64,000 nucleotides of DNA from Streptomyces sp. 11x1. Its GTDB lineage: Bacteria > Actinomycetota > Actinomycetes > Streptomycetales > Streptomycetaceae. The position numbers and the translations under genes were made by a program. The DNA is taken from the NCBI RefSeq assembly GCF_032598905.1, contig NZ_CP122458.1, positions 8,705,001-8,769,000 of the forward strand, given 5' to 3'. Of this stretch, positions 1-9,071 are shown in pieces. The notes below the pieces were generated by a model that worked only from the letters and a program-made list of their open reading frames with translations, had not been told where the DNA came from and ran no database searches. Every line of letters starts with the position of its first letter. The first letter of the stretch is position 1.

Positions 1-432
1 AACAGCCTCCGCATGGCCCGCCTGCGCGAACACCTGCCCGAACTCCAGGCCCGCGCCCTCACCCGCCGCGCCGTCCCCGTCGAGACCGACACCCCCCTCT
101 CCGAGGCCCTGCGCCGCGCCAACGAGGCCGGCGCCCGCGCCCTCGTCGTCGTCGACCCCGACGGCGAACCCCTCTCCCTCGTCCGCGAGGCCGCCATCGT
201 CGGCGTCCCCGAACACCGCCGCCCCTGGGTCGCCGTCAGCGGCCTCGCCCAGGACCTCACCGACGGCATGCGCGTCTCCGCCGAACTCGCCGGCGAAGAA
301 CTCCTCGAGGCCCTCCGCGCCGCCCCGGCCACGGAGTACCTCGTCGTGGAGGATTCCGGGGAGATCTACGGCGTCCTGTCCGCGGCCGACGTGGAACGGG
401 CCTTCGTGAAGGCGATGGCCAGGCCCAGCTGA
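1..432 (+). CDS. CBS-domain protein, C-terminal part (probable site-2 protease of the Rip/M50 family)
   Basis: The reading frame is open from the first base, so only the last 143 residues are seen and the start lies outside the window. They contain two CBS-like halves: one has the run ALVVVDPDGEPLSLV, the other TEYLVVEDSGEIYGVLSAADV, the usual beta-strand and helix pattern of a CBS pair. Actinobacterial membrane metalloproteases of the Rip3 type end in such a pair, and one commonly sits just upstream of trmI in Streptomyces. The protease identity is therefore inferred from the domain and neighbourhood; the HExxH site would lie upstream of this window. Another CBS protein cannot be excluded. 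Confidence 0.6.
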   Translation, partial: NSLRMARLREHLPELQARALTRRAVPVETDTPLSEALRRANEAGARALVVVDPDGEPLSLVREAAIVGVPEHRRPWVAVSGLAQDLTDGMRVSAELAGEELLEALRAAPATEYLVVEDSGEIYGVLSAADVERAFVKAMARPS

Positions 433-491
433 GACAGCCCCTCCCCGGACCATGGTCGGCGCGCCCTCCGGGGACCGGTACGCTGGGTCAC

Positions 492-1394
492 ATGTCCGAA
501 CCGACCGGTGCCGCCCGCCGTCGCGGGCCCTTCAAGGTCGGGGACCAGGTCCAGCTCACCGACCCCAAGGGACGCCACTACACGTTCACGCTCGAAGAGG
601 GAAAGAACTTCCACACCCACAAGGGTTCCTTCCCGCACGACGAGCTGATCGGCGCTCCCGAGGGCAGTGTTGTCCGCACCACGGGGAACGTCGCCTACCT
701 GGCGCTCCGCCCCCTGCTCCCCGACTACGTCCTGTCCATGCCCCGCGGCGCCGCCGTGGTCTACCCCAAGGACGCGGGGCAGATCCTCGCCTTCGCCGAC
801 ATCTTCCCCGGCGCTCGCGTCGTCGAGGCCGGCGTCGGCTCCGGCTCGCTCAGCAGCTTCCTGCTGCGCGCCATCGGCGACCAGGGCATGCTGCACAGCT
901 ACGAGCGCCGCGCCGACTTCGCCGAGATCGCCCAGGCCAACGTGGAGCGTTACTTCGGCGGCCCCCACCCCGCCTGGCAGCTCACCGTCGGCGACCTCCA
1001 GGACAACCTCAGCGACACCGAGGTCGACCGCGTCATCCTCGACATGCTCGCCCCCTGGGAGTGCCTGGAAGCCGTCTCCAAGGCCCTCGTCCCCGGCGGC
1101 ATCGTCTGCTGCTACGTGGCGACCACCACCCAGCTCGCCCGGACCGTCGAGTCCATCCGCGAGATCGGCTGCTTCAACGAGCCGAGCGCCTGGGAATCGA
1201 TGATCCGCAACTGGCACATCGAGGGCCTCGCCGTCCGCCCCGACCACCGGATGATCGGCCACACCGGCTTCCTGCTCACCGCCCGCCGTCTCGCCGACGG
1301 CGTCGAGCCCCCCATGCGCCGCCGCCGCCCCGCCAAGGGCGCCTACGGCGAGGACTACGCCGGACCCAACGCCGACGGTGGCTCCGGCCGCTGA
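492..1394 (+). CDS. trmI: tRNA (adenine-58-N1)-methyltransferase TrmI
   Basis: This 300-residue protein matches the actinobacterial TrmI family, which methylates A58 in the T-loop of tRNA using S-adenosylmethionine. The N-terminal beta domain carries KGRHYTFTLEEGKNFHTHKG. The Rossmann domain has the SAM-binding loop VVEAGVGSGSLS at about residues 110-122, followed by the acidic strand end SYERR. VDRVILDMLAPWE is the catalytic-domain D-x-PxPW-type motif. The gene is usually found beside the proteasome ATPase gene arc/mpa in actinomycetes, as here. The first ATG was chosen; it lies 57 bases after the preceding stop. A strong hairpin follows the stop codon. Confidence 0.93.
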   Translation: MSEPTGAARRRGPFKVGDQVQLTDPKGRHYTFTLEEGKNFHTHKGSFPHDELIGAPEGSVVRTTGNVAYLALRPLLPDYVLSMPRGAAVVYPKDAGQILAFADIFPGARVVEAGVGSGSLSSFLLRAIGDQGMLHSYERRADFAEIAQANVERYFGGPHPAWQLTVGDLQDNLSDTEVDRVILDMLAPWECLEAVSKALVPGGIVCCYVATTTQLARTVESIREIGCFNEPSAWESMIRNWHIEGLAVRPDHRMIGHTGFLLTARRLADGVEPPMRRRRPAKGAYGEDYAGPNADGGSGR

Positions 1395-1419
1395 CCGCGA
1401 CGCACGACGAACGCGCCCC

Positions 1420-1465
1420 CGCCGTGGCCGAGTTCCCCGCAGCGCCCGGGAACTCGGCCACGGCG
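1420..1465 (+). terminator. Strong hairpin after trmI
   Basis: A perfect 18-bp stem (1420-1437 with 1448-1465) encloses a 10-base loop 26 bases after the trmI stop. There is no T-tract, which is usual for Streptomyces terminators. Confidence 0.8.
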
Positions 1466-1590
1466 CTCTCCCGTTGACGCACCACCCGAAAAGCTGCGGG
1501 AACCACGTACCCCGCCGTTCCACCCCACTGTGACGTGTGGCACCATGCGGGTCATCCCAACCGGCACAGCACCCTCAGGAGACGCTCCTA

Positions 1591-2166
1591 GTGCAGCAAT
1601 CCGCCGTCCCGGAACTGGCACACGCGCACACCCGCCCCATCCACTGGCTCGCCACGGCCACCGCTCTCGCCGGCGTCGTCGCCCTGTCGTCCGCCCTCCA
1701 GCCCGACGCGGCGAGAGCGGCCCAGCCGGCCCCCGCGACAGCCCCGGCCCCCGCCGCCGTGGCGCCCCCCGACCCCGCCGAGGTGGACCTCCCGCTCGAC
1801 TGCGGACCCGTCGGCGTCGTCGTGAAGAAGCAGGGCTCCGGGGACCTCGACGGGGACGGCCGGCCCGAGACCGTGGCCGTCGTGCACTGCGACGCCAGCA
1901 TGGGCACCCCGCCCGACGGCGTGTACGTGCTCACCCGCTCCACCGACGCGGCGCAGCCCCGGGTCGTCGCCACCCTGGTGAACCCCAAGGACCGCACCAC
2001 CGTCTCCGACTTCGCCGTCCGTGACGCCACCGTCACCGCCACCCTGCACGGCTACTCGTCGGCCGAGGTCCCCAACTGCTGCCCGGACATCACGAACCCC
2101 GTCAAGTGGCAGTGGAAGAACGGGGCGTTCGTCCGCTCCACCCCCGCCGGGGTGCAGAGCGTCTGA
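1591..2166 (+). CDS. Secreted or membrane-anchored hypothetical protein with an FG-GAP-like calcium motif
   Basis: The 191-residue product begins at GTG 1591, preceded by a CAGGAGA ribosome-binding site at about 1576. After a polar N-terminus a hydrophobic segment (WLATATALAGVVALSSAL, about residues 21-38) looks like a signal peptide or anchor, followed by an Ala/Pro-rich linker. The mature part contains GSGDLDGDGRPETVAVVHC, the acidic loop of FG-GAP/VCBS-type propeller repeats, and a pair of adjacent cysteines (PNCCPD) that could form a disulfide. The function is unknown. An upstream in-frame ATG (1537) exists but lacks a comparable ribosome-binding site. Confidence 0.7.
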   Translation: MQQSAVPELAHAHTRPIHWLATATALAGVVALSSALQPDAARAAQPAPATAPAPAAVAPPDPAEVDLPLDCGPVGVVVKKQGSGDLDGDGRPETVAVVHCDASMGTPPDGVYVLTRSTDAAQPRVVATLVNPKDRTTVSDFAVRDATVTATLHGYSSAEVPNCCPDITNPVKWQWKNGAFVRSTPAGVQSV

Positions 2167-2256
2167 CGCCGGTCGCCTCCGGGCGAACGGGACGTGATCA
2201 CCCGGCAAACACGGTGTGAGAAAGCAGACACAGGGCGACGCGGCGTGCCGGTAGGG

Positions 2257-2562
2257 TCACTCCGCGTCAGGCCCGAAGACCTCGACCCTGTCCGAAACGC
2301 GACGTACATGGATGCACTCGCCCGGACACTCCTTGGCGGAGTCCACCACATCCGTGAGAAGCGGCAGCGGAACGGGCGTTGTCGCCCCCGGGGCCTGCAG
2401 CAACTCGTCGCCCGGACTCTTCACATAGGCCAGTCCGTCGATGTCCAGCTCGAACACCTCGGGCGCGTACTGCACGCAGATGCCGTCACCGGTGCAGAGG
2501 TCCTGGTCGATCCAGACCTCGAGCGCCTCGCCCGCGGCCGTGGCCTCCTGCTGCACGCTCAT
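2257..2562 (-). CDS. 3Fe-4S type ferredoxin
   Basis: The 101-residue acidic protein has the single-cluster ferredoxin signature of actinomycetes: C-TGDGI-C near residues 22-28, followed after about 50 residues by CPGEC. The aspartate-glycine spacing in the first motif, where a 4Fe-4S ferredoxin would have a further cysteine, suggests a 3Fe-4S cluster. Such proteins deliver single electrons, often to cytochromes P450. The only P450 in the window is the rarE product about 35 kb away, so no partner can be assigned from context. The gene faces away from arc and shares a 270-bp intergenic region with it. Confidence 0.88.
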   Translation of the reverse strand: MSVQQEATAAGEALEVWIDQDLCTGDGICVQYAPEVFELDIDGLAYVKSPGDELLQAPGATTPVPLPLLTDVVDSAKECPGECIHVRRVSDRVEVFGPDAE

Positions 2563-2764
2563 CTCTCCTGCCGCCTCATGCGTCGGGTCATCCGTCGAGT
2601 CATCCGCCGAGCCGGTCGGGAACGATGCAGGCTCTGACGGGTGTTGAACGCTTCGACCCTACCCGGGGCGGCTTCCCCATCATGTTCGGTGGGTATCCCC
2701 TTGACGTGAGGGAGAGCGCAAGGGTGAAGATCGGACACACCCCGACCGTCTTTGTGATCTAGGG

Positions 2765-2793
2765 GTTTCAATCGACACCCACCCAGGTAGGGT
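2765..2793 (+). promoter_or_regulatory. Possible arc promoter
   Basis: TAGGGT at 2788-2793 resembles the Streptomyces -10 hexamer (TAGRRT). A weak -35 candidate (GTTTCA) lies 17 bases upstream. The arc start is 39 bases downstream of the hexamer. Confidence 0.3.
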
Positions 2794-2831
2794 CTGGAAG
2801 CGTCCAGCTCCCCTTGGAGGAGGTGAGGACC

Positions 2832-4598
2832 GTGGCAGCCCACGACGACGACATGAACCGCGGCATCCGCCCGGGACGAGGGTCCGACGACCCGGCCGGG
2901 CAGATTGCCTACCTTGAGCAGGAGATCGCCGTCCTGCGACGCAAGCTCGCCGACTCTCCGCGACACACGAGGATTCTCGAAGAGCGGATCGTCGAGCTGC
3001 AGACCAATCTGGCCGGCGTGTCCGCGCAGAACGAGCGGCTCGCCAACACGCTCCGTGAGGCCCGCGACCAGATCGTGGCCCTCAAGGAGGAAGTCGACCG
3101 GCTCGCACAGCCGCCGGCCGGCTTCGGTGTCTTCCTCACGGCGAACGAGGACGGCACGGCCGACATCTTCACCGGAGGCCGAAAGCTCCGGGTGAACGTC
3201 AGCCCCAGCGTCGACCTGGAAGAGCTCCGGCGAGGCCAGGAAGTGATGCTCAACGAAGCTCTCAACGTGGTCGAGGCCATGGAGTACGAGAGCGTCGGCG
3301 ACATCGTCACCCTCAAGGAGATCCTCGAGGACGGCGAGCGCGCCCTCGTGCAGGGGCACACCGACGAGGAACGGGTGGTGCGGCTCGCCGAGCCACTGCT
3401 GGACATCACCATCCGCCCCGGCGACGCCCTCCTGCTCGAACCCCGCTCCGGCTATGTCTACGAGGTCGTGCCCAAGAGCGAGGTCGAGGAACTCGTCCTC
3501 GAAGAGGTCCCCGACATCGGGTACGAGCAGATCGGTGGCCTCGGCAACCAGATCGAGATGATCCGCGACGCGGTCGAGCTCCCCTATCTCTATCCGGACC
3601 TGTTCAAGGAGCACGAACTGCGCCCGCCCAAGGGTGTCCTGCTCTACGGCCCACCCGGATGCGGCAAGACGCTCATCGCCAAGGCAGTCGCCAACTCGCT
3701 GGCCAAGAAGGTCGCCGAGGTCACCGGGCAGGCCCAGGGCAAGAGCTTCTTCCTCAACATCAAGGGCCCCGAGCTCCTCAACAAGTACGTCGGCGAGACC
3801 GAGCGACAGATCCGCCTCGTCTTCCAGCGTGCGAGGGAGAAGGCCAGCGAGGGCACCCCCGTCATCGTCTTCTTCGACGAGATGGAGTCCCTCTTCCGCA
3901 CCCGCGGATCCGGCGTCAGCTCGGACGTGGAGAACACCATCGTCCCGCAGCTGCTCGCCGAGATCGATGGTGTGGAAGGCCTGCAGAACGTCGTGGTCAT
4001 CGGCGCCTCCAACCGCGAGGACATGATCGACCCCGCCATCCTGCGCCCCGGGCGCCTCGACGTGAAGATCAAGATCGAGCGTCCGGACGCCGAAGCGGCC
4101 AAGGACATCTTCCAGAAGTACCTCACCGAGCGTCTCCCGCTGCACACGGACGACCTCGGCGAACACGGCGGCTCCAAGACCACCACCGTCCAGAGCATGA
4201 TCCAGACGGCAGTGGAACACATGTACGCCGAGTCCGAGGAGAACCGCTTCTTGGAGGTCACCTACGCCAACGGCGACAAGGAAGTCCTCTACTTCAAGGA
4301 CTTCAACTCCGGCGCCATGATCGAGAACATCGTCGGCCGCGCCAAGAAGATGGCGATCAAGGACTTCCTCGACAAGAACCAGAAGGGCCTCCGCGTCTCC
4401 CACCTGCTCCAGGCCTGCGTGGACGAGTTCAAGGAGAACGAGGACCTGCCCAACACCACCAACCCGGACGACTGGGCCCGAATCTCCGGAAAGAAGGGCG
4501 AGCGGATCGTCTACATCCGTACGCTGATCACCGGAAAGCAGGGCGCTGACACCGGGCGCTCCATCGACACGGTGGCGAACACCGGACAGTACCTGTAA
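2832..4598 (+). CDS. arc: Proteasome-associated AAA ATPase ARC/Mpa
   Basis: This 588-residue protein is the hexameric ring ATPase that binds Pup on tagged proteins, unfolds them and threads them into the 20S proteasome. An N-terminal coiled coil (about residues 20-80, [19 protein letters not shown] onwards) is the Pup-docking region. OB-fold domains follow, then the AAA module with Walker A GPPGCGKT (about 273-280), Walker B FFDEME (Asp349-Glu350) and the arginine-finger region RPGRLD. The C-terminus ends in GQYL; the penultimate tyrosine is the known docking element for the alpha-ring pockets. GTG 2832 was chosen because GGAGGAGGTGAGG lies just upstream; an earlier TTG (2814) overlaps that site. 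It has its own terminator, so it is probably a separate transcript from dop-pup-prcBA. Confidence 0.97.
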   Translation: MAAHDDDMNRGIRPGRGSDDPAGQIAYLEQEIAVLRRKLADSPRHTRILEERIVELQTNLAGVSAQNERLANTLREARDQIVALKEEVDRLAQPPAGFGVFLTANEDGTADIFTGGRKLRVNVSPSVDLEELRRGQEVMLNEALNVVEAMEYESVGDIVTLKEILEDGERALVQGHTDEERVVRLAEPLLDITIRPGDALLLEPRSGYVYEVVPKSEVEELVLEEVPDIGYEQIGGLGNQIEMIRDAVELPYLYPDLFKEHELRPPKGVLLYGPPGCGKTLIAKAVANSLAKKVAEVTGQAQGKSFFLNIKGPELLNKYVGETERQIRLVFQRAREKASEGTPVIVFFDEMESLFRTRGSGVSSDVENTIVPQLLAEIDGVEGLQNVVVIGASNREDMIDPAILRPGRLDVKIKIERPDAEAAKDIFQKYLTERLPLHTDDLGEHGGSKTTTVQSMIQTAVEHMYAESEENRFLEVTYANGDKEVLYFKDFNSGAMIENIVGRAKKMAIKDFLDKNQKGLRVSHLLQACVDEFKENEDLPNTTNPDDWARISGKKGERIVYIRTLITGKQGADTGRSIDTVANTGQYL

Positions 4599-4607
4599 AA
4601 CGCAGGG

Positions 4608-4650
4608 CGGCTGCGGGTGCCCTCAGTGGGTACCCGCAGCCGACTGTTTT
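4608..4650 (+). terminator. Rho-independent terminator after arc
   Basis: An 11-bp perfect GC-rich stem (4608-4618 with 4632-4642) is followed by ACTGTTTT, a short T-tract that is rare in this genome. It begins 10 bases after the arc stop. Confidence 0.88.
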
Positions 4651-4832
4651 CCAGGTGAAGGCCGGAGCAAGGCAATGACGCAAATGATCTCCCCACCAGC
4701 GCAGAGCCGTTCTAGGCTCTTTCGTACCGCCGAGTCGCGCAGTGCGGGGACGGGCACCGCACACGCACCGGAGCGCCAGCGGTACTTGAGCAGCGCCCCC
4801 GACCGAGGGCGCCGCCGGGCAAGGAGGGCCGC

Positions 4833-6344
4833 ATGACCGTACGGCGAGTAATGGGCATCGAGACGGAGTACGGGATCTCCGTCCCCGGTCACCCCAATGC
4901 CAATGCCATGCTCACCTCGTCCCAGATCGTCAACGCCTACGCAGCGGCGATGCACCGGGCCCGCCGGGCCCGCTGGGACTTCGAGGAGGAGAACCCGCTG
5001 CGGGACGCGCGAGGCTTCGACCTCGCCCGCGAGGCCGCCGACTCCAGCCAGCTCACCGACGAGGACATCGGCCTCGCCAATGTCATCCTCACCAACGGCG
5101 CGCGGCTCTACGTCGACCACGCCCACCCCGAATACAGCGCCCCCGAGGTCACCAACCCGCTGGACGCCGTCCTGTGGGACAAGGCCGGCGAGCGCATCAT
5201 GGCCGAAGCCGCCGAACGCGCGGCACAGCTTCCCGGCGCCCAGCCGATCCACCTCTACAAGAACAACACCGACAACAAGGGCGCCTCCTACGGCACGCAC
5301 GAGAACTACCTGATGAAGCGGGAGACCGCCTTCTCGGACATCGTGCGCCACCTGACCCCCTTCTTCGTCTCCCGCCAGGTCTTCGCCGGCGCAGGCCGCG
5401 TGGGCATCGGCCAGGACGGCCACGAACACGGCTTCCAGCTCAGTCAGCGCGCCGACTACTTCGAGGTGGAAGTCGGCCTGGAGACCACCCTCAAGCGCCC
5501 CATCATCAACACCCGCGACGAACCCCACGCCGACGCGGAGAAGTACCGCCGCCTCCACGTGATCATCGGCGACGCGAACCTCTCGGAGATCTCGACCTAT
5601 CTGAAGCTGGGCACGACGGCCCTGGTGCTCTCGATGATCGAGGACGGCTTCATCGCCGTCGACCTGGCCGTCGACCAGCCCGTACGCACCCTCCACCAGG
5701 TCTCGCACGACCCGTCCCTGCAACGCCTCATCACGCTGCGCAGCGGGCGCACCCTGACCGCCGTACAGCTCCAGATGGAGTACTACGAGCTGTCACGCAA
5801 GTACGTGGAGGAGCGCTTCGGGGCCGACGCCGACGACCAGACCAAGGACGTCCTGTCCCGGTGGGAGGACACCCTCAACCGCTTGGAGAACGACCCCATG
5901 AGCCTCTCCGGAGAGCTGGACTGGGTCGCCAAGCGGGAGCTGATGGAGGGCTACCGGCGCCGTGACGGCCTCGACTGGGACGCCGCCCGGCTCCACCTGG
6001 TCGACCTCCAGTACGCCGACGTACGCGCCGAGAAGGGCCTCTACAACCGTCTGGTGGCCCGCGGCAAGATGAAGCGGCTGCTGACCGAGCAGGGGGTCGA
6101 CGAGGCCCGTACGAAGCCGCCGGAGGACACCCGTGCGTACTTCCGCGGTCGCTGTCTGGAGCAGTACGCGGACGACGTCGCGGCCGCCTCCTGGGACTCT
6201 GTGATCTTCGACCTCCCGGGCCGGGACTCGCTCCAGCGCGTTCCAACCCTCGAACCGCTTCGCGGAACGCGAAATCACGTCAAGGAGCTGCTGGACCGCT
6301 GCCGCACGGCAGAAGACCTGGTCAGGGTGCTTTCCGGTCACTGA
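4833..6344 (+). CDS. dop: Pup deamidase/depupylase Dop
   Basis: Dop is a carboxylate-amine-ligase (glutamine-synthetase) fold enzyme that uses ATP as cofactor to cleave the isopeptide bond between Pup and substrate lysines, and in many species to deamidate the Pup C-terminal Gln. The 503-residue protein starts [16 protein letters not shown]; the glutamates bind Mg-ATP. It carries [18 protein letters not shown], whose aspartate is the proposed nucleophile, KNNTDNKG for nucleotide binding, and the stretch around residues 40-75 absent from PafA (the Dop loop). It is longer than the paralogue PafA found 6.6 kb downstream. AAGGAGG precedes ATG 4833. Because pup here already encodes a C-terminal Glu, depupylation is probably its main job. 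Confidence 0.96.
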   Translation: MTVRRVMGIETEYGISVPGHPNANAMLTSSQIVNAYAAAMHRARRARWDFEEENPLRDARGFDLAREAADSSQLTDEDIGLANVILTNGARLYVDHAHPEYSAPEVTNPLDAVLWDKAGERIMAEAAERAAQLPGAQPIHLYKNNTDNKGASYGTHENYLMKRETAFSDIVRHLTPFFVSRQVFAGAGRVGIGQDGHEHGFQLSQRADYFEVEVGLETTLKRPIINTRDEPHADAEKYRRLHVIIGDANLSEISTYLKLGTTALVLSMIEDGFIAVDLAVDQPVRTLHQVSHDPSLQRLITLRSGRTLTAVQLQMEYYELSRKYVEERFGADADDQTKDVLSRWEDTLNRLENDPMSLSGELDWVAKRELMEGYRRRDGLDWDAARLHLVDLQYADVRAEKGLYNRLVARGKMKRLLTEQGVDEARTKPPEDTRAYFRGRCLEQYADDVAAASWDSVIFDLPGRDSLQRVPTLEPLRGTRNHVKELLDRCRTAEDLVRVLSGH

Positions 6345-6388
6345 ACCGCGCTTCAATCGTGATCAGCGGGGCAGGGTGGAAACAGCGG

Positions 6389-6420
6389 CGTCCGGGAATC
6401 ATCGAGGTGGTCCCCGGACG
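6389..6420 (+). terminator. Hairpin between dop and pup
   Basis: CGTCCGGG (6389-6396) pairs perfectly with CCCGGACG (6413-6420) 45 bases after dop. It may attenuate read-through, so that pup-prcBA is expressed from its own promoter. A TAGGGT hexamer at 6458-6463 is a candidate -10 for pup. Confidence 0.4.
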
Positions 6421-6532
6421 TTGTGGAAACAACAGGGCCAATGTCAGACCCGGCTTGTAGGGTCTGATCATCACCGATCGGCAGGAATGCCGACCTGCCG
6501 ACCATGTCGGGCAACAGAGCGGGGTGAGGGTT

Positions 6533-6748
6533 ATGGCGACCAAGGACACCGGCGGCGGCCAGCAGAAGGCCACCCGTTCCACCGAGGAGACCGAGGCGGC
6601 CCCGGAGGCACAGGCCTCGGAGGACCTCAAGGAACGCCAGGAGAAGCTGAGCGACGACGTCGACTCTGTGCTCGACGAAATCGATGATGTGCTCGAAGAG
6701 AACGCGGAGGACTTCGTTCGGTCATTCGTTCAGAAGGGTGGCGAGTAA
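6533..6748 (+). CDS. pup: Prokaryotic ubiquitin-like protein Pup
   Basis: This 71-residue, very acidic, lysine-poor and intrinsically disordered protein is the tag joined through its C-terminal glutamate to lysines of proteins marked for the proteasome. The conserved region DDVDSVLDEIDDVLEENAEDFVRSFVQKGG forms the helix that docks on the ARC coiled coil. The sequence ends GGE, not the GGQ of mycobacteria, so no deamidation is needed before PafA can use it. ATG 6533 was chosen over GTG 6524 because GGGGTGAGG at 6521-6529 then lies at a usable distance and the product begins MATKDTGGGQQK, typical of Streptomyces Pup. It is followed closely by the HNH gene. Confidence 0.97.
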   Translation: MATKDTGGGQQKATRSTEETEAAPEAQASEDLKERQEKLSDDVDSVLDEIDDVLEENAEDFVRSFVQKGGE

Positions 6749-6781
6749 CCTTCGAATCGAAGGTTGCTGGAGTGGCCTCGG

Positions 6782-7360
6782 ATGGCAAGTGAAGAAGGCG
6801 CGAAGCGTTGCGTACGGTGTGGGGAGTTCAAGCCGTATGCAGCGTTCGCTCGCAAGCGGTCGAATCTAGACGGCTTGCAGCGCCATTGCCGGAACTGCGC
6901 GACCAGCGTCTCCAGCAGAGACGTGGAGTCTCCGGTGCTCGGCCCCGCCGATTGCGTGCCTGAGGGGCACAAGCGCTGTCGCGGGTGTGGTCAGGTGAAG
7001 CCGCACAGTGAGTGGCATCGAAAGCGCGGGGGCTTCGCCGGCCGCTGTAGGGCGTGCAGGGCGGCGGCGCGACCTGCAGAGCATCTTCGGCGTAAGTACG
7101 GTCTCACCGAAGCCGACCGCGACGAGTTGATCGCCTTTCAAGGGGGCGTCTGCTGTATCTGTTTGTCGGCCCTGGCCGCGCATGTGGATCACTGCCATAA
7201 GACGGGTAGGGTCCGAGGCGTACTGTGCTTCAACTGCAATGCTGGCCTCGGTCTGTTGAGGGACGACCCTGACGCGATGAACCGAGCTGCCGACTATCTG
7301 GAAGGAAACGCGTGGAAGCCAACACTCGTAGCACCGGGCGTCTACCAGCTGCCTTCCTGA
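6782..7360 (+). CDS. Endonuclease VII-like HNH protein with extra zinc-binding motifs
   Basis: The 192-residue product contains two short zinc-ribbon-like segments (CVRCGEFKP with [17 protein letters not shown] with CRAC) followed by a recombination-endonuclease-VII type HNH domain: [34 protein letters not shown]. The HVDHCHKTG stretch supplies the catalytic histidine and metal ligands, and CxxC pairs hold the structural zinc. Family members cleave branched or nicked DNA in phages, but a cellular role inside the pup-prcBA operon is not established. Its 3' end overlaps prcB by 49 bases, implying translational coupling. ATG 6782 follows CTGGAG; the upstream TTG (6764) is less likely. Confidence 0.85.
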   Translation: MASEEGAKRCVRCGEFKPYAAFARKRSNLDGLQRHCRNCATSVSSRDVESPVLGPADCVPEGHKRCRGCGQVKPHSEWHRKRGGFAGRCRACRAAARPAEHLRRKYGLTEADRDELIAFQGGVCCICLSALAAHVDHCHKTGRVRGVLCFNCNAGLGLLRDDPDAMNRAADYLEGNAWKPTLVAPGVYQLPS

Positions 7361-8157
7361 CGCCTGGGTCGTCGTCCTTCATGGACTTCCTGTCGGACCA
7401 CCAGCCGGAGCTGCTTCCCGGCAAGCGGCAGTTGCCGCCGACCCAGGGCGTCATCGAAGCTCCGCACGGCACGACGATCGTGGCCGTGACGTTCCCCGGT
7501 GGTGTGGTGCTCGCCGGTGACCGCCGGGCCACGATGGGGAACATGATCGCCCAGCGGGACATCGAGAAGGTGTTCCCGGCCGACGAGTATTCGGCCGTCG
7601 GGATCGCCGGCACGGCCGGTCTGGCCGTGGAGATGGTGAAGCTGTTCCAGCTGGAGCTGGAGCACTTCGAGAAGGTGGAGGGCGCGCAGCTCTCCCTGGA
7701 GGGCAAGGCGAACCGGCTCTCCACCATGATCCGTTCCAACCTGGGCATGGCCATGCAGGGCTTGGCCGTGGTCCCGCTCTTCGCGGGTTACGACGTGGAC
7801 CGGGAGAAGGGCCGCATCTTCTCGTACGACGTGACGGGCGGCCGTTCCGAGGAGAGCGGGTACGCGGCCACCGGCTCGGGCTCGATCTTCGCGCGCGGTG
7901 CCATGAAGAAGCTGTTCCGGGCCGACCTCTCCGAGGACGAGGCGACGACCCTCGTCATCCAGGCCCTCTACGACGCGGCAGACGACGACTCGGCGACCGG
8001 TGGTCCCGATGTCGCCCGCCGGATCTACCCCATCGTCACCGTGATCACCGAGGACGGCTTCCGTCGGCTCACCGACGAGGAGTCCTCCGAGATCGCCCGC
8101 TCGATCCTGGAGCGGCGTCTGGAGCAGCCGGACGGCCCCCGGGCCGCGCTGCTCTAG
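7312..8157 (+). CDS. prcB: 20S proteasome beta subunit
   Basis: The catalytic subunit of the proteasome core is made as a 281-residue precursor. A 53-residue propeptide is removed autocatalytically after Gly53, exposing Thr54 (context [12 protein letters not shown]), which is the N-terminal nucleophile. GDRRATMG carries the conserved Asp/Arg and the lysine equivalent lies in [19 protein letters not shown]. The GTG start lies within the preceding HNH gene, so the two are translationally coupled. Length and propeptide match the Streptomyces family. It forms two central seven-membered rings flanked by PrcA rings. Confidence 0.97.
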   Translation: MEANTRSTGRLPAAFLTPGSSSFMDFLSDHQPELLPGKRQLPPTQGVIEAPHGTTIVAVTFPGGVVLAGDRRATMGNMIAQRDIEKVFPADEYSAVGIAGTAGLAVEMVKLFQLELEHFEKVEGAQLSLEGKANRLSTMIRSNLGMAMQGLAVVPLFAGYDVDREKGRIFSYDVTGGRSEESGYAATGSGSIFARGAMKKLFRADLSEDEATTLVIQALYDAADDDSATGGPDVARRIYPIVTVITEDGFRRLTDEESSEIARSILERRLEQPDGPRAALL

Positions 8158-8228
8158 CCGGTCCGGCCTCGACGGCCCCTCTTTATCAAGGTGATCCAGT
8201 GACTTCGACAGAAAGGGACGGATAACCG

Positions 8229-8972
8229 GTGTCGACGCCGTTCTATGTCTCACCCCAGCAGGCGATGGCCGACCGGGCGGAGTACGCCCGTAAGGGCATC
8301 GCCCGTGGCCGCAGCCTGGTCGTGCTGCAGTACGCCGACGGCATCGTGTTCGTCGGCGAGAACCCGTCCCGCGCGCTGCACAAGTTCAGCGAGATCTACG
8401 ACCGGATCGGCTTCGCGGCCGCCGGCAAGTACAACGAGTACGAGAACCTGCGGATCGGTGGTGTGCGCTACGCCGACCTGCGTGGTTACACCTACGACCG
8501 TGACGACGTGACCGCCCGAGGTCTCGCCAACGTCTACGCCCAGACCCTGGGCACGATCTTCTCCTCCGCGGCCGAGAAGCCGTACGAGGTGGAGCTGGTC
8601 GTGGCGGAGGTGGGGGAGACCCCGGACGGTGATCAGATCTATCGGCTGCCGCATGACGGGTCGATCGTGGACGAGCACGGTTCGGTCGCGGTCGGTGGCA
8701 ACGCCGAGCAGATCAGCAGCTATCTGGACCAGCGGCACCAGGACGGCATGTCCCTGGCGGAGGCGTTGAAGCTCGCCGTCCAGGCCCTGTCACGCGACAC
8801 CAACGGCACGCAGCGGGAGATCCCCGCGGAGCGACTGGAGGTGGCGGTTCTGGACCGCACGCGTCCGCAGCAGCGCAAGTTCAAGCGCATCGTGGGCCGT
8901 CAGCTCGACCGTCTGCTGGAGGCGGACGGTGCCTCCACGGAGGCCGAGAGCTCCGAGGAAGAGGACGAGTAG
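8229..8972 (+). CDS. prcA: 20S proteasome alpha subunit
   Basis: This 247-residue protein forms the outer rings of the core particle and gates the entry pore. It begins [29 protein letters not shown], the typical N-terminal gate and first helix, and lacks an N-terminal nucleophile. The acidic C-terminal tail (SSEEEDE) is characteristic of actinomycetes. It starts at GTG 8229, 71 bases after prcB, with a weak AAAGGGA ribosome-binding site. It is the last gene of the unit and is followed by a strong bidirectional hairpin. Confidence 0.97.
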   Translation: MSTPFYVSPQQAMADRAEYARKGIARGRSLVVLQYADGIVFVGENPSRALHKFSEIYDRIGFAAAGKYNEYENLRIGGVRYADLRGYTYDRDDVTARGLANVYAQTLGTIFSSAAEKPYEVELVVAEVGETPDGDQIYRLPHDGSIVDEHGSVAVGGNAEQISSYLDQRHQDGMSLAEALKLAVQALSRDTNGTQREIPAERLEVAVLDRTRPQQRKFKRIVGRQLDRLLEADGASTEAESSEEEDE

Positions 8973-9001
8973 CACCGGCGTCCGCAGGACCCGCCCGTAG
9001 T

Positions 9002-9029
9002 GCGCCCCGGCCGGCACAGGCCGGGGCGC
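9002..9029. terminator. Bidirectional terminator between prcA and the LacI gene
   Basis: GCGCCCCGGCC (9002-9012) pairs perfectly with GGCCGGGGCGC (9019-9029) between two convergent genes. Confidence 0.8.
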
Positions 9030-9071
9030 GCGGCGTTCGGTGCCGGTGGCAGCGCGCCCTGAGGGGCGGGC

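Noticed and set aside
2559..4403. A 614-codon open frame opposite arc
   Set aside because: It is the reverse shadow of the AAA ATPase gene, showing mirrored codon bias and no recognisable motif.
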